Part shown: positions 7,354 to 16,580 of the stretch, in pieces | How positions within the stretch are numbered: position 1 is the first letter of the stretch | How the letters are laid out: every line of letters begins with the position of its first letter | Assembly (NCBI RefSeq): GCF_008905045.1 | Contig: NZ_VWMY01000039.1 | Span: 59,911 to 120,572, forward strand | Direction: 5' to 3' | Source: Streptomyces albicerus | GTDB lineage: Bacteria > Actinomycetota > Actinomycetes > Streptomycetales > Streptomycetaceae | Length of the DNA: 60,662 nucleotides | Made by a program: the position numbers and the translations under genes | Notes under the pieces: model-generated | What the model was told of the DNA's origin: nothing | Seen by the model: the letters and a program-made list of their open reading frames with translations, nothing else | Databases searched by the model: none

Positions 7354-9348
7354 TCACTTTATCGAGCCCTCGGCAGGGCTCAGGAGCGGGGCGTCGGCAG
7401 GGGTGCCGTCGCGCAGGTTGCCCAGGAGCTCGCGCATCGCCGCCAGAGACTCACGGGCCGCCGGGGCCACGTCGTCGAGGCGGCCTTCCTCGGCGGCGCT
7501 GACCACTTCGGCGGTCCGGTCGAGGACCGCGGCGCGCAGCCCGGCGGCGACCCGCTGCCGTTCCCGGTGCGCCGCGGCGAGCGCCTCGTGGACGACCGCG
7601 CCCAGCTCGCCGTCCTCGCGGCGGGCGATGTGCCCGCGCCGGGACCGGACGAGAAACCCCGCCAGCCACGCGCAGCCGAACAGCGGCAGCAGCATCACCG
7701 TCAGGGCGAACACAGTGAGCCCCACGGCAAGGGCTCCGGCCGGCTCCCCGTCGATCGTGCCGTCCCGCATCGCTGTCACCGACACCGCGCCGGCCAGCAC
7801 CGGCGCCGCCAACAGCACCGATGCCCAAGTGGCCCACGGATCACGGCCGTACGCCCCCACCGCGTACACCCCGCCCGCCAGGGCGCAGGCGCCCGCGATC
7901 AGGGCCAGCCAGGGATCCGCGTCGGAGCCGGGTGCCCACGGCCACAGCCAGGCTCCCGCGAGCAACGCGGCCAGCACCGGCCAGGGCGCCGCCCGCCGCC
8001 ACAGCAACGGCAGCAGCTGCACGATCAGGAGCGCGCTCAGCAGCAACAGACCGGGCGCGTCCCGGTCCTCGGTGAACAGGAACACGGCCGGGAGGATCCC
8101 GGCGGCCGGCAGCAAGGCGTGCGAGGCGAGGCGCCAGTCCAGCACCCTGCCCCGCCCCGTCGAGGGACGTGCGGTCTGCTCCGGGTGGGCCGGCAGTTCC
8201 GCCCGTACCGACCAGCCGCCGGACGGGCCCGCTCCCGGCCCGGCGGTCACCGTGCCGCCGACCGCCTCGGCGCGCTCGCGCATACCGGTCATGCCCCGCC
8301 CCGACCCAAGACCCCGGCCGCCGGCGCCGGGTGCGCCGGCCTCCAGGTCCGTACGGGACCCTCCGTCGTCGTCGACGGTGAGCGCCAGCCATCCGTCGCC
8401 CAGGTCCTGCACGCCGACTCGTACGACGGCCCCCGGGGCGTAGCGCAGCGTGTTCGTGAGGGCCTCCCTGGCGATGCCGAACACCGCCTCCGTCACCTGC
8501 GTGCCGGCTGCCGCGACGTCCGCGGCGCCCGTGATCCCCACTCGCTGTCCGAGGCGGATGAAGCCGCTGGCGAGTTCCTCGAGCCGGGTACCCAGCGGGA
8601 CGTCGTCGCCCTCCTCGGCGGCCCCCAGGGAGGTGACCAGGCGCTGCACGGTGGCCTGGGTCTCGCGGCCGGTGCGGGCGGCGAAGTCGAGGGCCTCGGC
8701 GGCCAGTTCGGGACGGCTGGCGGAGAGGCGCCGGGCGGCCTCCGCGGTGACGACCACGGAGGTGAGGTGGTGGGCGCTGACGTCGTGCAACTCCCGTGCC
8801 AGCCTGCGCCGTTCACTCGCCCCCGCCTCCTGCCCCTCGGCCCGGGCCCGGGCCAGGCGAGCGGCGGCCCGCGCTCGTGCGGCCGACTGCTGGGCGCGGC
8901 CCCGGCCGAGCCCGACGACTCCCAGGTGGAACGCGACGGCGACGGTCAGGCCGGCGACCGCCGAGAGGCTCGCGCCGTCGACGGCGAAGCCGACCAGGCC
9001 CTGGTAGCACACGAGGACGCCGACCGCCCTCAGCGTCACCGGCAGGGTGGTGCGGGCGGCGACCGAGTACACGGCCATCAAGTCGCCCACGATGACGAAC
9101 ATCAGGACCGCGTCCGAGGCCGTGGTCAACAGGGCCAGTCCGTAGAAGGCAGACACCCCTGCCAGCGCCACCAGCGGCACCCGCCGTCGCAGACCCAGCG
9201 CGATGGTCGTCCCGGCGGCCACGACCAGGGTGAACTCGAGGTCCTCGCGGGAGACGCCGTAGCCTCCGTCCAGCACCTCCGGTCCCGGCCACACCAGAAG
9301 GAAGGCCGCGACGACCACCGGCAGCAGCCAGTTCCGTAAGGTTTCCAT
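7354..9348 (-). CDS. Two-lobed membrane sensor histidine kinase
   Basis: A 664-residue kinase. Residues 1-145 hold about five hydrophobic segments. A HisKA_3 dimerisation domain follows, with ERRRLARELHDVSAHH placing the phospho-His at 188. The HATPase domain has the N-box EALTNTLRYAP (about 295-305), DDDGG (326-330) and GRGLGSGRGMTGMRERA (344-360). That would complete a normal kinase by about residue 390. A second block of membrane segments (about 410-565) and a second HisKA_3-like helix pair (HRERQRVAAGLRAAVLDRT, about 590-650) follow, without any ATPase domain. The second lobe looks like a degenerate kinase half fused in tandem, perhaps for sensing or dimer control. It is encoded directly upstream of its response regulator. 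Confidence 0.9.
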   Translation of the reverse strand: METLRNWLLPVVVAAFLLVWPGPEVLDGGYGVSREDLEFTLVVAAGTTIALGLRRRVPLVALAGVSAFYGLALLTTASDAVLMFVIVGDLMAVYSVAARTTLPVTLRAVGVLVCYQGLVGFAVDGASLSAVAGLTVAVAFHLGVVGLGRGRAQQSAARARAAARLARARAEGQEAGASERRRLARELHDVSAHHLTSVVVTAEAARRLSASRPELAAEALDFAARTGRETQATVQRLVTSLGAAEEGDDVPLGTRLEELASGFIRLGQRVGITGAADVAAAGTQVTEAVFGIAREALTNTLRYAPGAVVRVGVQDLGDGWLALTVDDDGGSRTDLEAGAPGAGGRGLGSGRGMTGMRERAEAVGGTVTAGPGAGPSGGWSVRAELPAHPEQTARPSTGRGRVLDWRLASHALLPAAGILPAVFLFTEDRDAPGLLLLSALLIVQLLPLLWRRAAPWPVLAALLAGAWLWPWAPGSDADPWLALIAGACALAGGVYAVGAYGRDPWATWASVLLAAPVLAGAVSVTAMRDGTIDGEPAGALAVGLTVFALTVMLLPLFGCAWLAGFLVRSRRGHIARREDGELGAVVHEALAAAHRERQRVAAGLRAAVLDRTAEVVSAAEEGRLDDVAPAARESLAAMRELLGNLRDGTPADAPLLSPAEGSIK

Positions 9349-9640
9349 GAGGGCATGAGCCTACGACGTGCCCTCTCGCCGATGCGTCCTGCGCCGGACC
9401 GACCCGTCCCCGGCCGCGTCCAACTTCCGATAGAGCCGATGGGCCACGTTCACCGGCCGGGCGTGGGCCGGGTGACTTGATCGAGGTGACGAGGGCGGTG
9501 GCCGCCTTCGTGCCGGCCCCAACCTTGGTCAAGCAAGTGGCAGCGGCAGACGAGGCGTTCGCGATGCCGGCTGTCCTGCCGCCGGGAAGCCCGCCAGTGA
9601 CGGCGGCATGGCCGGAAGCACGCATGCGACTCGCCGTTCG

Positions 9641-11635
9641 TCATGGCATGCCCAAGCGCTGGCGGTAGGACGGGAGAGGGCCGGCGTTCGCCAGTACGGC
9701 GGCGCAGGCGGTGTTAGTGGCGCAGGCCTGGCCGGGGCTGCGGGGAGGCAGCAGGGTGTTGTCGGTGAATGTGAGGCGGCGGGGGTTTCCGCACCCCTCC
9801 TCCGGGTTCTGCTCGTCGGCCGGGGGCCAGGCTCCGGGGAACTCCCGTCGTTCGAGCCATTCGGGCATGGCGTCGTCCCAGAAGTTGCTGCGGTAGCGCA
9901 CGTTCTGGACGGGGCGGTTACCCCATTCCTCGCTGCAGCCGCCGATGGAGGCGACGTAGTCGTAGACGGTGTTGCGGTCCACGGTGACCCAGTTGGTGCT
10001 GTCGTCGGTGTAGATCCCGACGTTCCAGATGCCGTCCTTGCTGTCGGTGACCGCGTTGCCACTGATGACGGCTCCGTCGGCGAAGGAGCTGCCCTGTTCG
10101 CCGCGTAGGTAGATGCCGCCTCCGTCCTCGATGAGCCGGTTCGTCGCGAAGACGCGGTTGTCGAGGATGTGGTTGCGGCGCATGATGCCCCGCAGGTCGT
10201 CGCTGGGCCCGGAGAGGATGCCGGTGTAGGGCACGTCGTTGACCTGGTTGTGCGCGATGGTGGTCTCCTGGGTCGCGGTGTCCCAGATGCCGGAGGCCGC
10301 GTGGTACTCCGCGCCGATGTGGTGGATCCAGTTGTTGGTGATCCGGTTGCCGCGGTTGGTCCCCTTCTGGTCGGGCGGGACCACCCCCATCAGGATGCCG
10401 CCGTCGGAGACGTCGTTGATGACGTTGCCGTCGACGACGTTGTACGAGCTGTTCTCGGACAACTCCAGCGCCTGGGCGCCCAGGTGGGTGAAACGGTTGC
10501 CCTCGAAGGTGATCCGCTCGGCGGTGCGGAAGGCGACCGTGCCGGGCACCGTGAGCAGCCTCGCGTCTTCGCCCTTCCCGGGCCGCAGGTACATGCTCCA
10601 CGCGGCGGGAAACCCGGCGGGTTCGCTGGGCGCCAGCCAGGTGGCGTAAGCGAACGTCAGGCCGCGGAAGCCGATGTCGTGGAGGGGACGGCCCGGACGG
10701 CCGGTGCCGGTGACCAGGGTCTCCAGGACCGGGGCGACCACCCTGGCCCGGCGCATGTCCTCCCCGGGCCGCGGGAAGTAGAGCAGCTCGTGGTGTCCGG
10801 GCCGGGAGCGGTCGAGATACCAGCTGCCGGGCTTGGGTGCGAAGCTGGTGGAGTTCTCCACACTGTTCGGCGCTTCGAGCAACTCCGGGCCCTCGTACAG
10901 CTCTTGGGCCAGATCCCAGCACGGCTGGTCCATGGTGATGGTGGTCCGGCGGGCGCTACCGGAGACCCCTGCGACTCCGCAGCGGCCCTCGACATAGCCG
11001 GATCGGTAGACGAACTCGATGTCGCCGGGGTTCCGCCAGGTTCGGGGGACGGTACTGGTGGTGACGTAACCGGTCCTGGTTGCCTTCAGCGTGCCCGGGA
11101 AGCCCGTACCGTCGCGCGTGAGCCGCGTGGCGCGCCGGTCCTCGACGTAGAGCTGGCGGGTTTCGAGCCCGCCCACGTCCGCGCGCCAGAATCCCTGTAG
11201 CCGTTGGTCCGGCCGCCACTCGGAGATCTGCCGGCCGCCACTGATCGTCACCCGCTCCTGTCGCGGTGTCCCGTGGCCGTACGCCTGGTAGATCACCCGG
11301 TGGCCGCCCCGGCCGGAGTCCCCCGCGGCCTCCGACAGGTGCAGCGGCGCCTTCAGGTTGTACGTCCCGCCGCGCAGGTTCACCACCAGGTCCGACGTCA
11401 TCCGCGGCGTCCGGGCGCGTACGGCCTGCTGCGCGCGTGCCGGTGTGGCGAAGGGTCGGTCCAGGGTGCCGGGCCAGGAGTCCTTGCCCCAGGGAGCGAC
11501 GTACAGCTGCGTCGGAGTCGCCGCTTGGGCCGGTGAGGCCGCCGCCGGAGACGGCAGGGCCGCCACCGTGAGCCCGATCGCCACCGCCGCCTGCGTCACG
11601 ACGCCTGCCCTTGTCCGCGTACGGAAGATCGTCAC
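9641..11635 (-). CDS. Secreted right-handed beta-helix protein, GH141-like
   Basis: A 664-residue exported protein. GTG 11635 is chosen because GAGGAGG lies 5-6 nt upstream; the signal peptide follows (TRAGVVTQAAVAIGLTVAAL, then an Ala-rich cleavage region). Early mature sequence LYVAPWGKDSWPGTLDRPFATPARAQ and VVNLRGGTY is the hallmark start of parallel beta-helix carbohydrate enzymes. Repeated rungs with N-x-I/V pattern follow (about 400-600: FEGNRFTHLG, VVDGNVINDVSDGGILMG, NRITNNWIHHIG, IAHNQVNDVPYTGIL). Glycosidase families such as GH141 have this layout. The exact substrate cannot be assigned. It stands alone between a two-component system and an IS256 scar. Confidence 0.75.
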   Translation of the reverse strand: MTIFRTRTRAGVVTQAAVAIGLTVAALPSPAAASPAQAATPTQLYVAPWGKDSWPGTLDRPFATPARAQQAVRARTPRMTSDLVVNLRGGTYNLKAPLHLSEAAGDSGRGGHRVIYQAYGHGTPRQERVTISGGRQISEWRPDQRLQGFWRADVGGLETRQLYVEDRRATRLTRDGTGFPGTLKATRTGYVTTSTVPRTWRNPGDIEFVYRSGYVEGRCGVAGVSGSARRTTITMDQPCWDLAQELYEGPELLEAPNSVENSTSFAPKPGSWYLDRSRPGHHELLYFPRPGEDMRRARVVAPVLETLVTGTGRPGRPLHDIGFRGLTFAYATWLAPSEPAGFPAAWSMYLRPGKGEDARLLTVPGTVAFRTAERITFEGNRFTHLGAQALELSENSSYNVVDGNVINDVSDGGILMGVVPPDQKGTNRGNRITNNWIHHIGAEYHAASGIWDTATQETTIAHNQVNDVPYTGILSGPSDDLRGIMRRNHILDNRVFATNRLIEDGGGIYLRGEQGSSFADGAVISGNAVTDSKDGIWNVGIYTDDSTNWVTVDRNTVYDYVASIGGCSEEWGNRPVQNVRYRSNFWDDAMPEWLERREFPGAWPPADEQNPEEGCGNPRRLTFTDNTLLPPRSPGQACATNTACAAVLANAGPLPSYRQRLGMP

Positions 11636-11829
11636 GCTGCCTCCTCGATGTACGGAGTTCCACGCTGGGGCAGCACGAGATGGTGCGCAGTCGTCCTGAG
11701 GTAGCGGCATCGTCGACCAAAGTCGGAATCGGCGGTCCTCTTGATCGGCTGACAGCCAATCTCATCCCGTGCGACGGCAGTAGCAGACGAGGGTGCAGGC
11801 GGTGCTGGTGAAGGCACAGGACGTGGCTG

Positions 11830-12096
11830 GTGTCCTGCGCCAGAGTTGAGAGCCTGGGCGTCAACCCGCTGTCGAAGTCCCAGGTGAGCGCGATGGCCTG
11901 GTCGAACAATCCGCAAGAACCGCTGAGCAAGGAGATCAGATGCCGCACCGACGTGGTCGGCATCTTCCCCTACCGCACCGCACTGATCCGCCTGGTCGGC
12001 ACGGTGCCGGCCAAGAAGAACGACGAGTGGACCGAGGCCCGCCTCCAAAGAAGAGATCACCGAGTGGCCGTCGATACCCCACTCCAGCGGACGTGA
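11830..12096 (+). pseudogene. IS256-family transposase scar
   Basis: Two widely separated parts of an IS256-type (mutator-like) transposase are joined in one frame. LGVNPLSKSQVSAMA resembles the central helix-turn-helix region. It is followed immediately by EPLSKEIRCRTDVVGIFPYRTALIRLVG...NDEWTEAR, the C-terminal region that holds the conserved K/E-R-R-T-x-V-V signature. The catalytic region between them is absent. The protein is therefore a product of internal deletion and is inactive. It lies just before the sigma-factor operon. Confidence 0.75.
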
Positions 12097-12179
12097 CCGT
12101 AACTCCTGGACTGCGCCCGCATGTGGCGGGGATCACGCCTGAGGGAAAACCTGCCGCCCGTGCCCCACGTCTAGCAGGC

Positions 12180-12740
12180 GTGAGAGCAGTGAGGAAGGCA
12201 CCCGACGAACTGGACGAGGAGCGTCTCGTCCGGCTGGTGGCCAGGGGCGATCGTGCCGCGTTCGAGGAGTTGTACCGGCGTACGTCACCGTGGCTGGCTG
12301 TGCGGCTGCGCCGCCGCTGTGTGGACGAGCAGATCGTCGCCGAGGTCATGCAGGAGACCTATCTGGCGGTGTGGCGCGCGGCGGGTGCGTTCGCCGGAAC
12401 CACAGCCGGTGGGACGGCTGCTGGATGGCTGTGGACGATTGCGGCGCGCCGCCTGGTCGACGCGTTCAGGCGCAGGGCTCACCACGCGGAGCCGCCGCCG
12501 GCCGCCGCTGTGCCCGACGCGGCGCCCGCCGCCGAGGAGGAGGCGCTCGCAGCGACCGTCGACGGTGACGTCGGGGACGCGCTGCGGCGCCTCGCGCCGG
12601 AGCTCAGACAGGTACTGCAGGCCATGGTGCTCGACGGGTTGTCCGTTCGGGAGACCGCGGTACTGCTCGGGCTGCCCGAGGGCACGGTCAAGACCCGTGC
12701 CCGCCGGGCCCGGATCGCGATGCGGAGGGCGCTGGCATGA
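12180..12740 (+). CDS. ECF-type RNA polymerase sigma factor
   Basis: About 186 residues. Region 2 is visible as LVARGDRAAFEELYRRTSPW and VAEVMQETYLAVWRAAGAF. The linker is Ala/Pro-rich, and region 4 reads LRRLAPELRQVLQAMVLDGLSVRETAVLLGLPEGTVKTRARRARIAMRRAL. GTG 12180 (or GTG 12189) are the plausible starts; neither has a strong ribosome binding site. The stop overlaps the anti-sigma start by ATGA. The sigma factor presumably transcribes this operon and other targets once released by the membrane anti-sigma factor. Confidence 0.88.
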   Translation: MRAVRKAPDELDEERLVRLVARGDRAAFEELYRRTSPWLAVRLRRRCVDEQIVAEVMQETYLAVWRAAGAFAGTTAGGTAAGWLWTIAARRLVDAFRRRAHHAEPPPAAAVPDAAPAAEEEALAATVDGDVGDALRRLAPELRQVLQAMVLDGLSVRETAVLLGLPEGTVKTRARRARIAMRRALA

Positions 12741-13555
12741 GTGTGGAACATGCGTCGATGCGGATCATCGACGGTTACGCGCGTGGCGACACGGACCTCG
12801 CCGCCGACGAGGTGTGGGCCCTGGAGGCCCATCTGGAGGCGTGCCGGGTGTGCCGTGACCGGCTGTCGACCGCCGTCACGGCGCAGGCGCCCGCCGTTGC
12901 GGCGTTGGTCGGCACCGTGTGGGCCGACCTCGAACCCCAGCTCGCCGGCACTGCCCCGATGCCGCGTCGGCGGCACTGGTCGGCGCGGCTGTCGCGATGG
13001 CTGACGCCCACGATGGTGCCGTGGCTGGCCATGGTCGTGGGCGTGACGCTGCTCGCGCTGCTGCTCGACCTGGCCGACACCGGCTCCGGCGAGGTGTCGC
13101 TGGTGCTGCTGCTCGCGCCGGTTCTGCCCGTGCTCGGCGTCGCGGCGTCCTGGTCGCGCGGTCTGGACCCGGCGTACGAGCTGACGGCCTCCGCGCCGAG
13201 GGCCGGGCTCTACCTGGTGCTGCGGCGCACCGCGTCCGTGCTCGGCGTGGTCGTCCCCGCGCTGCTGGTGGGCGGATGGGTGACGGGGGTGATGGTGGCT
13301 CAGTGGCTGCTGCCCTGCCTGGCCTTCACCGCGACGACGCTGGCGCTCGGCGGTGTCGTCGGTGTGACCCGCGCCGCCGCCTGGCTGGCCGCCGTGTGGG
13401 CCGCCGTGGTCGTGGCGCCGACCCTGGCCACCAGCCGTACGACCTTCGCCCTGCAGACAGGCGGTCTGCCCGCGTGGGGGCTGATCCTTGCACTCGGCAT
13501 CGGTGTCGTGATCGCCCGCAGAGGCGCCTACTCCGTGCTGGGAGCCCATCGATGA
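12737..13555 (+). CDS. Membrane anti-sigma factor with zf-HC2 domain
   Basis: A 272-residue protein. The N-terminal zinc-binding anti-sigma domain has the H-x3-C-x2-C motif (HLEACRVC, about residues 32-39). After a short linker come about six hydrophobic segments (from residue 93 onward), far more than the single helix of a standard RsrA/RskA-like anti-sigma factor. Start and stop overlap neighbours by ATGA on both sides, so production is coupled to the sigma factor and the ABC ATPase. The large membrane domain could sense envelope or lipid state or contact the permease encoded downstream. Confidence 0.85.
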   Translation: MSVEHASMRIIDGYARGDTDLAADEVWALEAHLEACRVCRDRLSTAVTAQAPAVAALVGTVWADLEPQLAGTAPMPRRRHWSARLSRWLTPTMVPWLAMVVGVTLLALLLDLADTGSGEVSLVLLLAPVLPVLGVAASWSRGLDPAYELTASAPRAGLYLVLRRTASVLGVVVPALLVGGWVTGVMVAQWLLPCLAFTATTLALGGVVGVTRAAAWLAAVWAAVVVAPTLATSRTTFALQTGGLPAWGLILALGIGVVIARRGAYSVLGAHR

Positions 13556-14385
13556 CCATCGGAAAGGAACACCACATGAGATCCGCGGTGAGCGCGGCCG
13601 ACATCGCGCCGACGGCCTACGCCTGGGAGATCCGGGCCACCGGGCTGAAAGTCAGGGTCGGCAGGAAACGGATGGCCGTCGACGGGCTCGACCTGTCGCT
13701 GGGCACTGGAGTGCACGGCCTGCTCGGCCCCAACGGGGCGGGCAAGACCACCCTCATCCGGGCACTGGCCACCGTGCTGCGCCCCGCCGAGGGCAGCCTG
13801 GAACTGCTCGGCGAGTCCGTGGGCGGCATGGGCGAGCTCCGTGCGCTGCGCCGTCAGATCGGCTACCTCCCGCAGGAGTTCGGCTACTACAAACGCTTTA
13901 CGGTGCGCGAGTTCGTCGAGTACATGGCGTGGCTGAAGGAGGTGCCGAAGGCGGACATCCCCGCGGCGGTGCAGCGCGCCGTGGAGCGGGTGGGTCTGGC
14001 AGACCGCGCCGACGACAAGATGAAGGTCCTGTCGGGCGGCATGGTGCGCAGGGTCGGCATCGCCCAGGCCATCGTCAACGACCCGACGATCCTCCTGCTG
14101 GACGAGCCGACAGCCGGCCTGGACCCGGCGCAGCGGCTGCGCTTTCGCGAGCTGCTGCAGGAGTTGGGTACGGACACCTGCGTGGTCGTCTCGACCCATC
14201 TGGTGGAGGACGTGGCCGCCGCCTGTACCGACGTGGTGCTCTTCGCCGAGGGCCGGCTGGTCTTCCAGGGCCCTCCGGACGAGCTGGCCTCGGTGGGCGG
14301 CCCGGAGCACGTGGGTGACAGCCCGCTGGAGCGCGGCTACTCGGCGCTGCTGCAGGGCCCCAAGCAAGGAAAGGGCACTTGGTGA
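13552..14385 (+). CDS. ABC transporter ATP-binding protein
   Basis: A 277-residue ATPase with Walker A GPNGAGKTT, Q-loop region IGYLPQEFGYY, signature LSGGMVRRVGIAQ, Walker B TILLLDEPTAGLDP and switch His in VVSTHL. The C-terminal layout is like ABC-2 exporter ATPases (drug, lantibiotic or lipid export). ATG 13552 overlaps the anti-sigma stop (ATGA) and has GGGAG 7 nt upstream; ATG 13576 with AAAGGAA is an alternative. It pairs with the permease that starts in the last codon. Confidence 0.92.
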   Translation: MTIGKEHHMRSAVSAADIAPTAYAWEIRATGLKVRVGRKRMAVDGLDLSLGTGVHGLLGPNGAGKTTLIRALATVLRPAEGSLELLGESVGGMGELRALRRQIGYLPQEFGYYKRFTVREFVEYMAWLKEVPKADIPAAVQRAVERVGLADRADDKMKVLSGGMVRRVGIAQAIVNDPTILLLDEPTAGLDPAQRLRFRELLQELGTDTCVVVSTHLVEDVAAACTDVVLFAEGRLVFQGPPDELASVGGPEHVGDSPLERGYSALLQGPKQGKGTW

Positions 14386-15782
14386 ACGTCAGCGTCCTGC
14401 GCATCGAGCTGAAGCGCTCCGTCGCCCTGTGGGCCGGCGCCGTGGTCCTGACGACGGCGCTGGCGTTCCTGTACCTGATTCCCGGATCGTGGTGGACGGG
14501 CACCACGTCGTGGACGGCCCAGTGGACGTCCATGGCCCTGTGGACCCGCTCCATGCTGTTCTACCTGTGGCCGCTCGCCGTGGGGCTCGGGGCGCTGCAG
14601 GGCCTGCGCGACCACCGCTCGAAGATGTCCGAGCTGCTGACGAGCACGCCGCGGCCCGCCCGGCACCGCGCGGCCACGCTGGCGGGCACGACAGCGATCA
14701 CGCTGACCTCGGCCTTCACACTCCTCGTCCTCGTGGGCGCGGTCCAGGTGCTCGCCAACACCGAGTACACGCACCTCGGGTGGCTGCCGATCTCGCTGGT
14801 GGGAGCACTCTTCCTCGTCGCGGGGGCCGTGCTGGGCATGGGGGCCGGGCGGGCCCTGCCGTCCGTGCTCACCCCGCCCGCGCTTGCCATGGGCGCCTTC
14901 GTGTTCACGGCCCTCATGCACATGTCGTTGGGCCGGACGGAGACGACCACGGCGGCGGGGATCGAGAGCACGGAACCGAGCCGGGTCTCCCTGCTGTCAC
15001 CGGGGGTGGAAGAGGTACGCGATGTGCTCGTCACGCTCTCCGCCTCGGTGCACGTCGGGCAGACGATCTGGCTGCTCGGCATGGCCGCGACCGGCTTCGC
15101 GCTGCTGGTGGCCGCGACCCCGCGCGTCCGGCTGATCGCCCTGACGCCCGTCCTGGCGGGCGTGGTGATCACCCTGCTCGTCCTCCCCTCCGACCCGCGC
15201 CGGATGTATGTCGTCGACGAAGCCGCCGCGGAGTTGGTGTGCGACGGCCCGGTGTGCGTGGCGAAGACGCACCAGGCGCGACTCGCCGACCTGGCGGGTC
15301 CCGGTAAGGAGGCGCTGCGCCTGCTCCACGGCGCCCTGGGCAGCCAGGCGCCGGTCTCGGTCCGGGAGAACACCGCCGTACTGCCGGAGGGCTCCACGCC
15401 GCAGTGGTCCCGCGAGACCGTGCTCTTCGACTTCGACGACGACATCATCGCCGCCGCCGCGAAGGGCGAGGAGCTGACCTGGGCCCTGATTGCCAAGGGC
15501 ATGGTGCCAGGGTGCACCCCCGTGGGCTGGAGCGGCTTCGGGAATGATGACTTCGCGCAGACCGTCGCGGTGGGCTGGGTCCTCGGGGACCTCAGGTCGC
15601 TGCCCGGCACAGCGTCAGCGAGTTTGCGCCGCGAGGTCGACGCCGAGGCCCGCCCGGTGTGGACGGAACTCAAGGCGCTGCCGCGGGCCGAACAGCTCTC
15701 GCGGATCAACGCGATGCGCGCCGCCGCGCTCTCCTGCAAGGGCGACGCGTTCGACGCGCTGAAGGGCGGTGCCTCCCGGTGA
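14382..15782 (+). CDS. ABC-2-like permease with large extracytoplasmic domain
   Basis: A 466-residue membrane protein. GTG 14382 overlaps the ATPase stop as GTGA and has GGAAAGG upstream. About six transmembrane segments occupy residues 15-275 (for example LWAGAVVLTTALAFLYLI, MLFYLWPLAVGLGAL, LIALTPVLAGVVITLLVL). The last 190 residues are soluble, with paired cysteines (ELVCDGPVCV, and single Cys in MVPGCTP and LSCKGD), suggesting an extracytoplasmic, possibly disulfide-containing domain. That tail is unusual for an ABC-2 permease and may bind the substrate or a partner. Function is probably export or signalling in the sigma/anti-sigma system. Confidence 0.75.
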   Translation: MNVSVLRIELKRSVALWAGAVVLTTALAFLYLIPGSWWTGTTSWTAQWTSMALWTRSMLFYLWPLAVGLGALQGLRDHRSKMSELLTSTPRPARHRAATLAGTTAITLTSAFTLLVLVGAVQVLANTEYTHLGWLPISLVGALFLVAGAVLGMGAGRALPSVLTPPALAMGAFVFTALMHMSLGRTETTTAAGIESTEPSRVSLLSPGVEEVRDVLVTLSASVHVGQTIWLLGMAATGFALLVAATPRVRLIALTPVLAGVVITLLVLPSDPRRMYVVDEAAAELVCDGPVCVAKTHQARLADLAGPGKEALRLLHGALGSQAPVSVRENTAVLPEGSTPQWSRETVLFDFDDDIIAAAAKGEELTWALIAKGMVPGCTPVGWSGFGNDDFAQTVAVGWVLGDLRSLPGTASASLRREVDAEARPVWTELKALPRAEQLSRINAMRAAALSCKGDAFDALKGGASR

Positions 15783-16354
15783 GATGGCTGACGCTGTACG
15801 CCCGCTCGCGTCAGGTACCCGCCTCGCTCGCCGCGGTGGTGATCAGCGCCGTGGCGATAGGGGCACTCGCCCGGAACGGCAGCGCAGGGCCCGGTGATCC
15901 GCGGCCGGCCGCGCTCATCCTCGCTACGGGGGCGATGGCCGCCTCGGTCGGGCTCAGTGGGCAGGACCTCGCGCTGGACCGGACGGCCGCGATCCGCTGG
16001 GTGCCTCGCAGAGTGGCCCACGTGCTGCTCGCCGGCGCGGTCGTCGCCGCCGTGCTGCTGACCGTGCAGACGGTGGGCGAGGACATCGCCACCACGGCGT
16101 TCGTCGTCCGCAACAGCGCGGGCCTGATGGGACTGATCGCCCTGGGCGCGGCGCTCTCGGGCGGCCAGTACGCATGGACGCTGCCGTTCGCCTGGCTCTC
16201 CTTCTCGTTCTTCGCCCCGCCACCGACGAGTACGCCGATGCAGGTGGCGTCGTGGATGCTGCTGCCACCCGAGACGGCGGCGGGCACCTGGACAGCCCTG
16301 GTCCTCACGGTCGCCGGCACCACGGCCTACGCCGTCGCGGGACCGAGACGGTAA
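15779..16354 (+). CDS. Small multi-pass membrane protein of the ABC operon
   Basis: A 191-residue protein starting at GTG 15779, overlapping the previous stop as GTGA. It has about five to six hydrophobic segments (VPASLAAVVISAVAIGALA, ALILATGAMAASVGL, VLLAGAVVAAVLLTVQ, GLMGLIALGAALSGGQ, WTALVLTVAGTTAYAVAG). The membrane pattern is compatible with a second permease half of the exporter. No family is recognised beyond that. It is the last gene of the five-gene coupled operon. Confidence 0.75.
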   Translation: MRWLTLYARSRQVPASLAAVVISAVAIGALARNGSAGPGDPRPAALILATGAMAASVGLSGQDLALDRTAAIRWVPRRVAHVLLAGAVVAAVLLTVQTVGEDIATTAFVVRNSAGLMGLIALGAALSGGQYAWTLPFAWLSFSFFAPPPTSTPMQVASWMLLPPETAAGTWTALVLTVAGTTAYAVAGPRR

Positions 16355-16580
16355 CCGGACCGAGCCGCACGAACACCCCAATCAGGGTTACCCGCTGTCA
16401 CGCACCAACTCGTCATCCCGTACACCACTTGGCGGACACCGTTGGCCGAATTCGGCGGTGGTGGCCGAAGGACCTTGCGGTGGCGGGATGATGGCCGGAG
16501 CGGCGTGCAGGCGCGAGCGCGAGGTGATCGAGATGTCGCCCCGTCCATAGCCGGCCCCGCTGCGAGGCGTCCGACGCTCA

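Noticed and set aside
6760..9339. An 859-codon open frame on the plus strand opposite the histidine kinase
   Set aside because: Composition is Gly/Arg/Gln-rich, with no domain, and it is fully antisense to a well-supported kinase and regulator. A typical high-GC shadow frame.
9349..9640. Short open frames between the kinase and the beta-helix gene
   Set aside because: Frames on both strands overlap each other with no ribosome binding sites or recognisable motifs.
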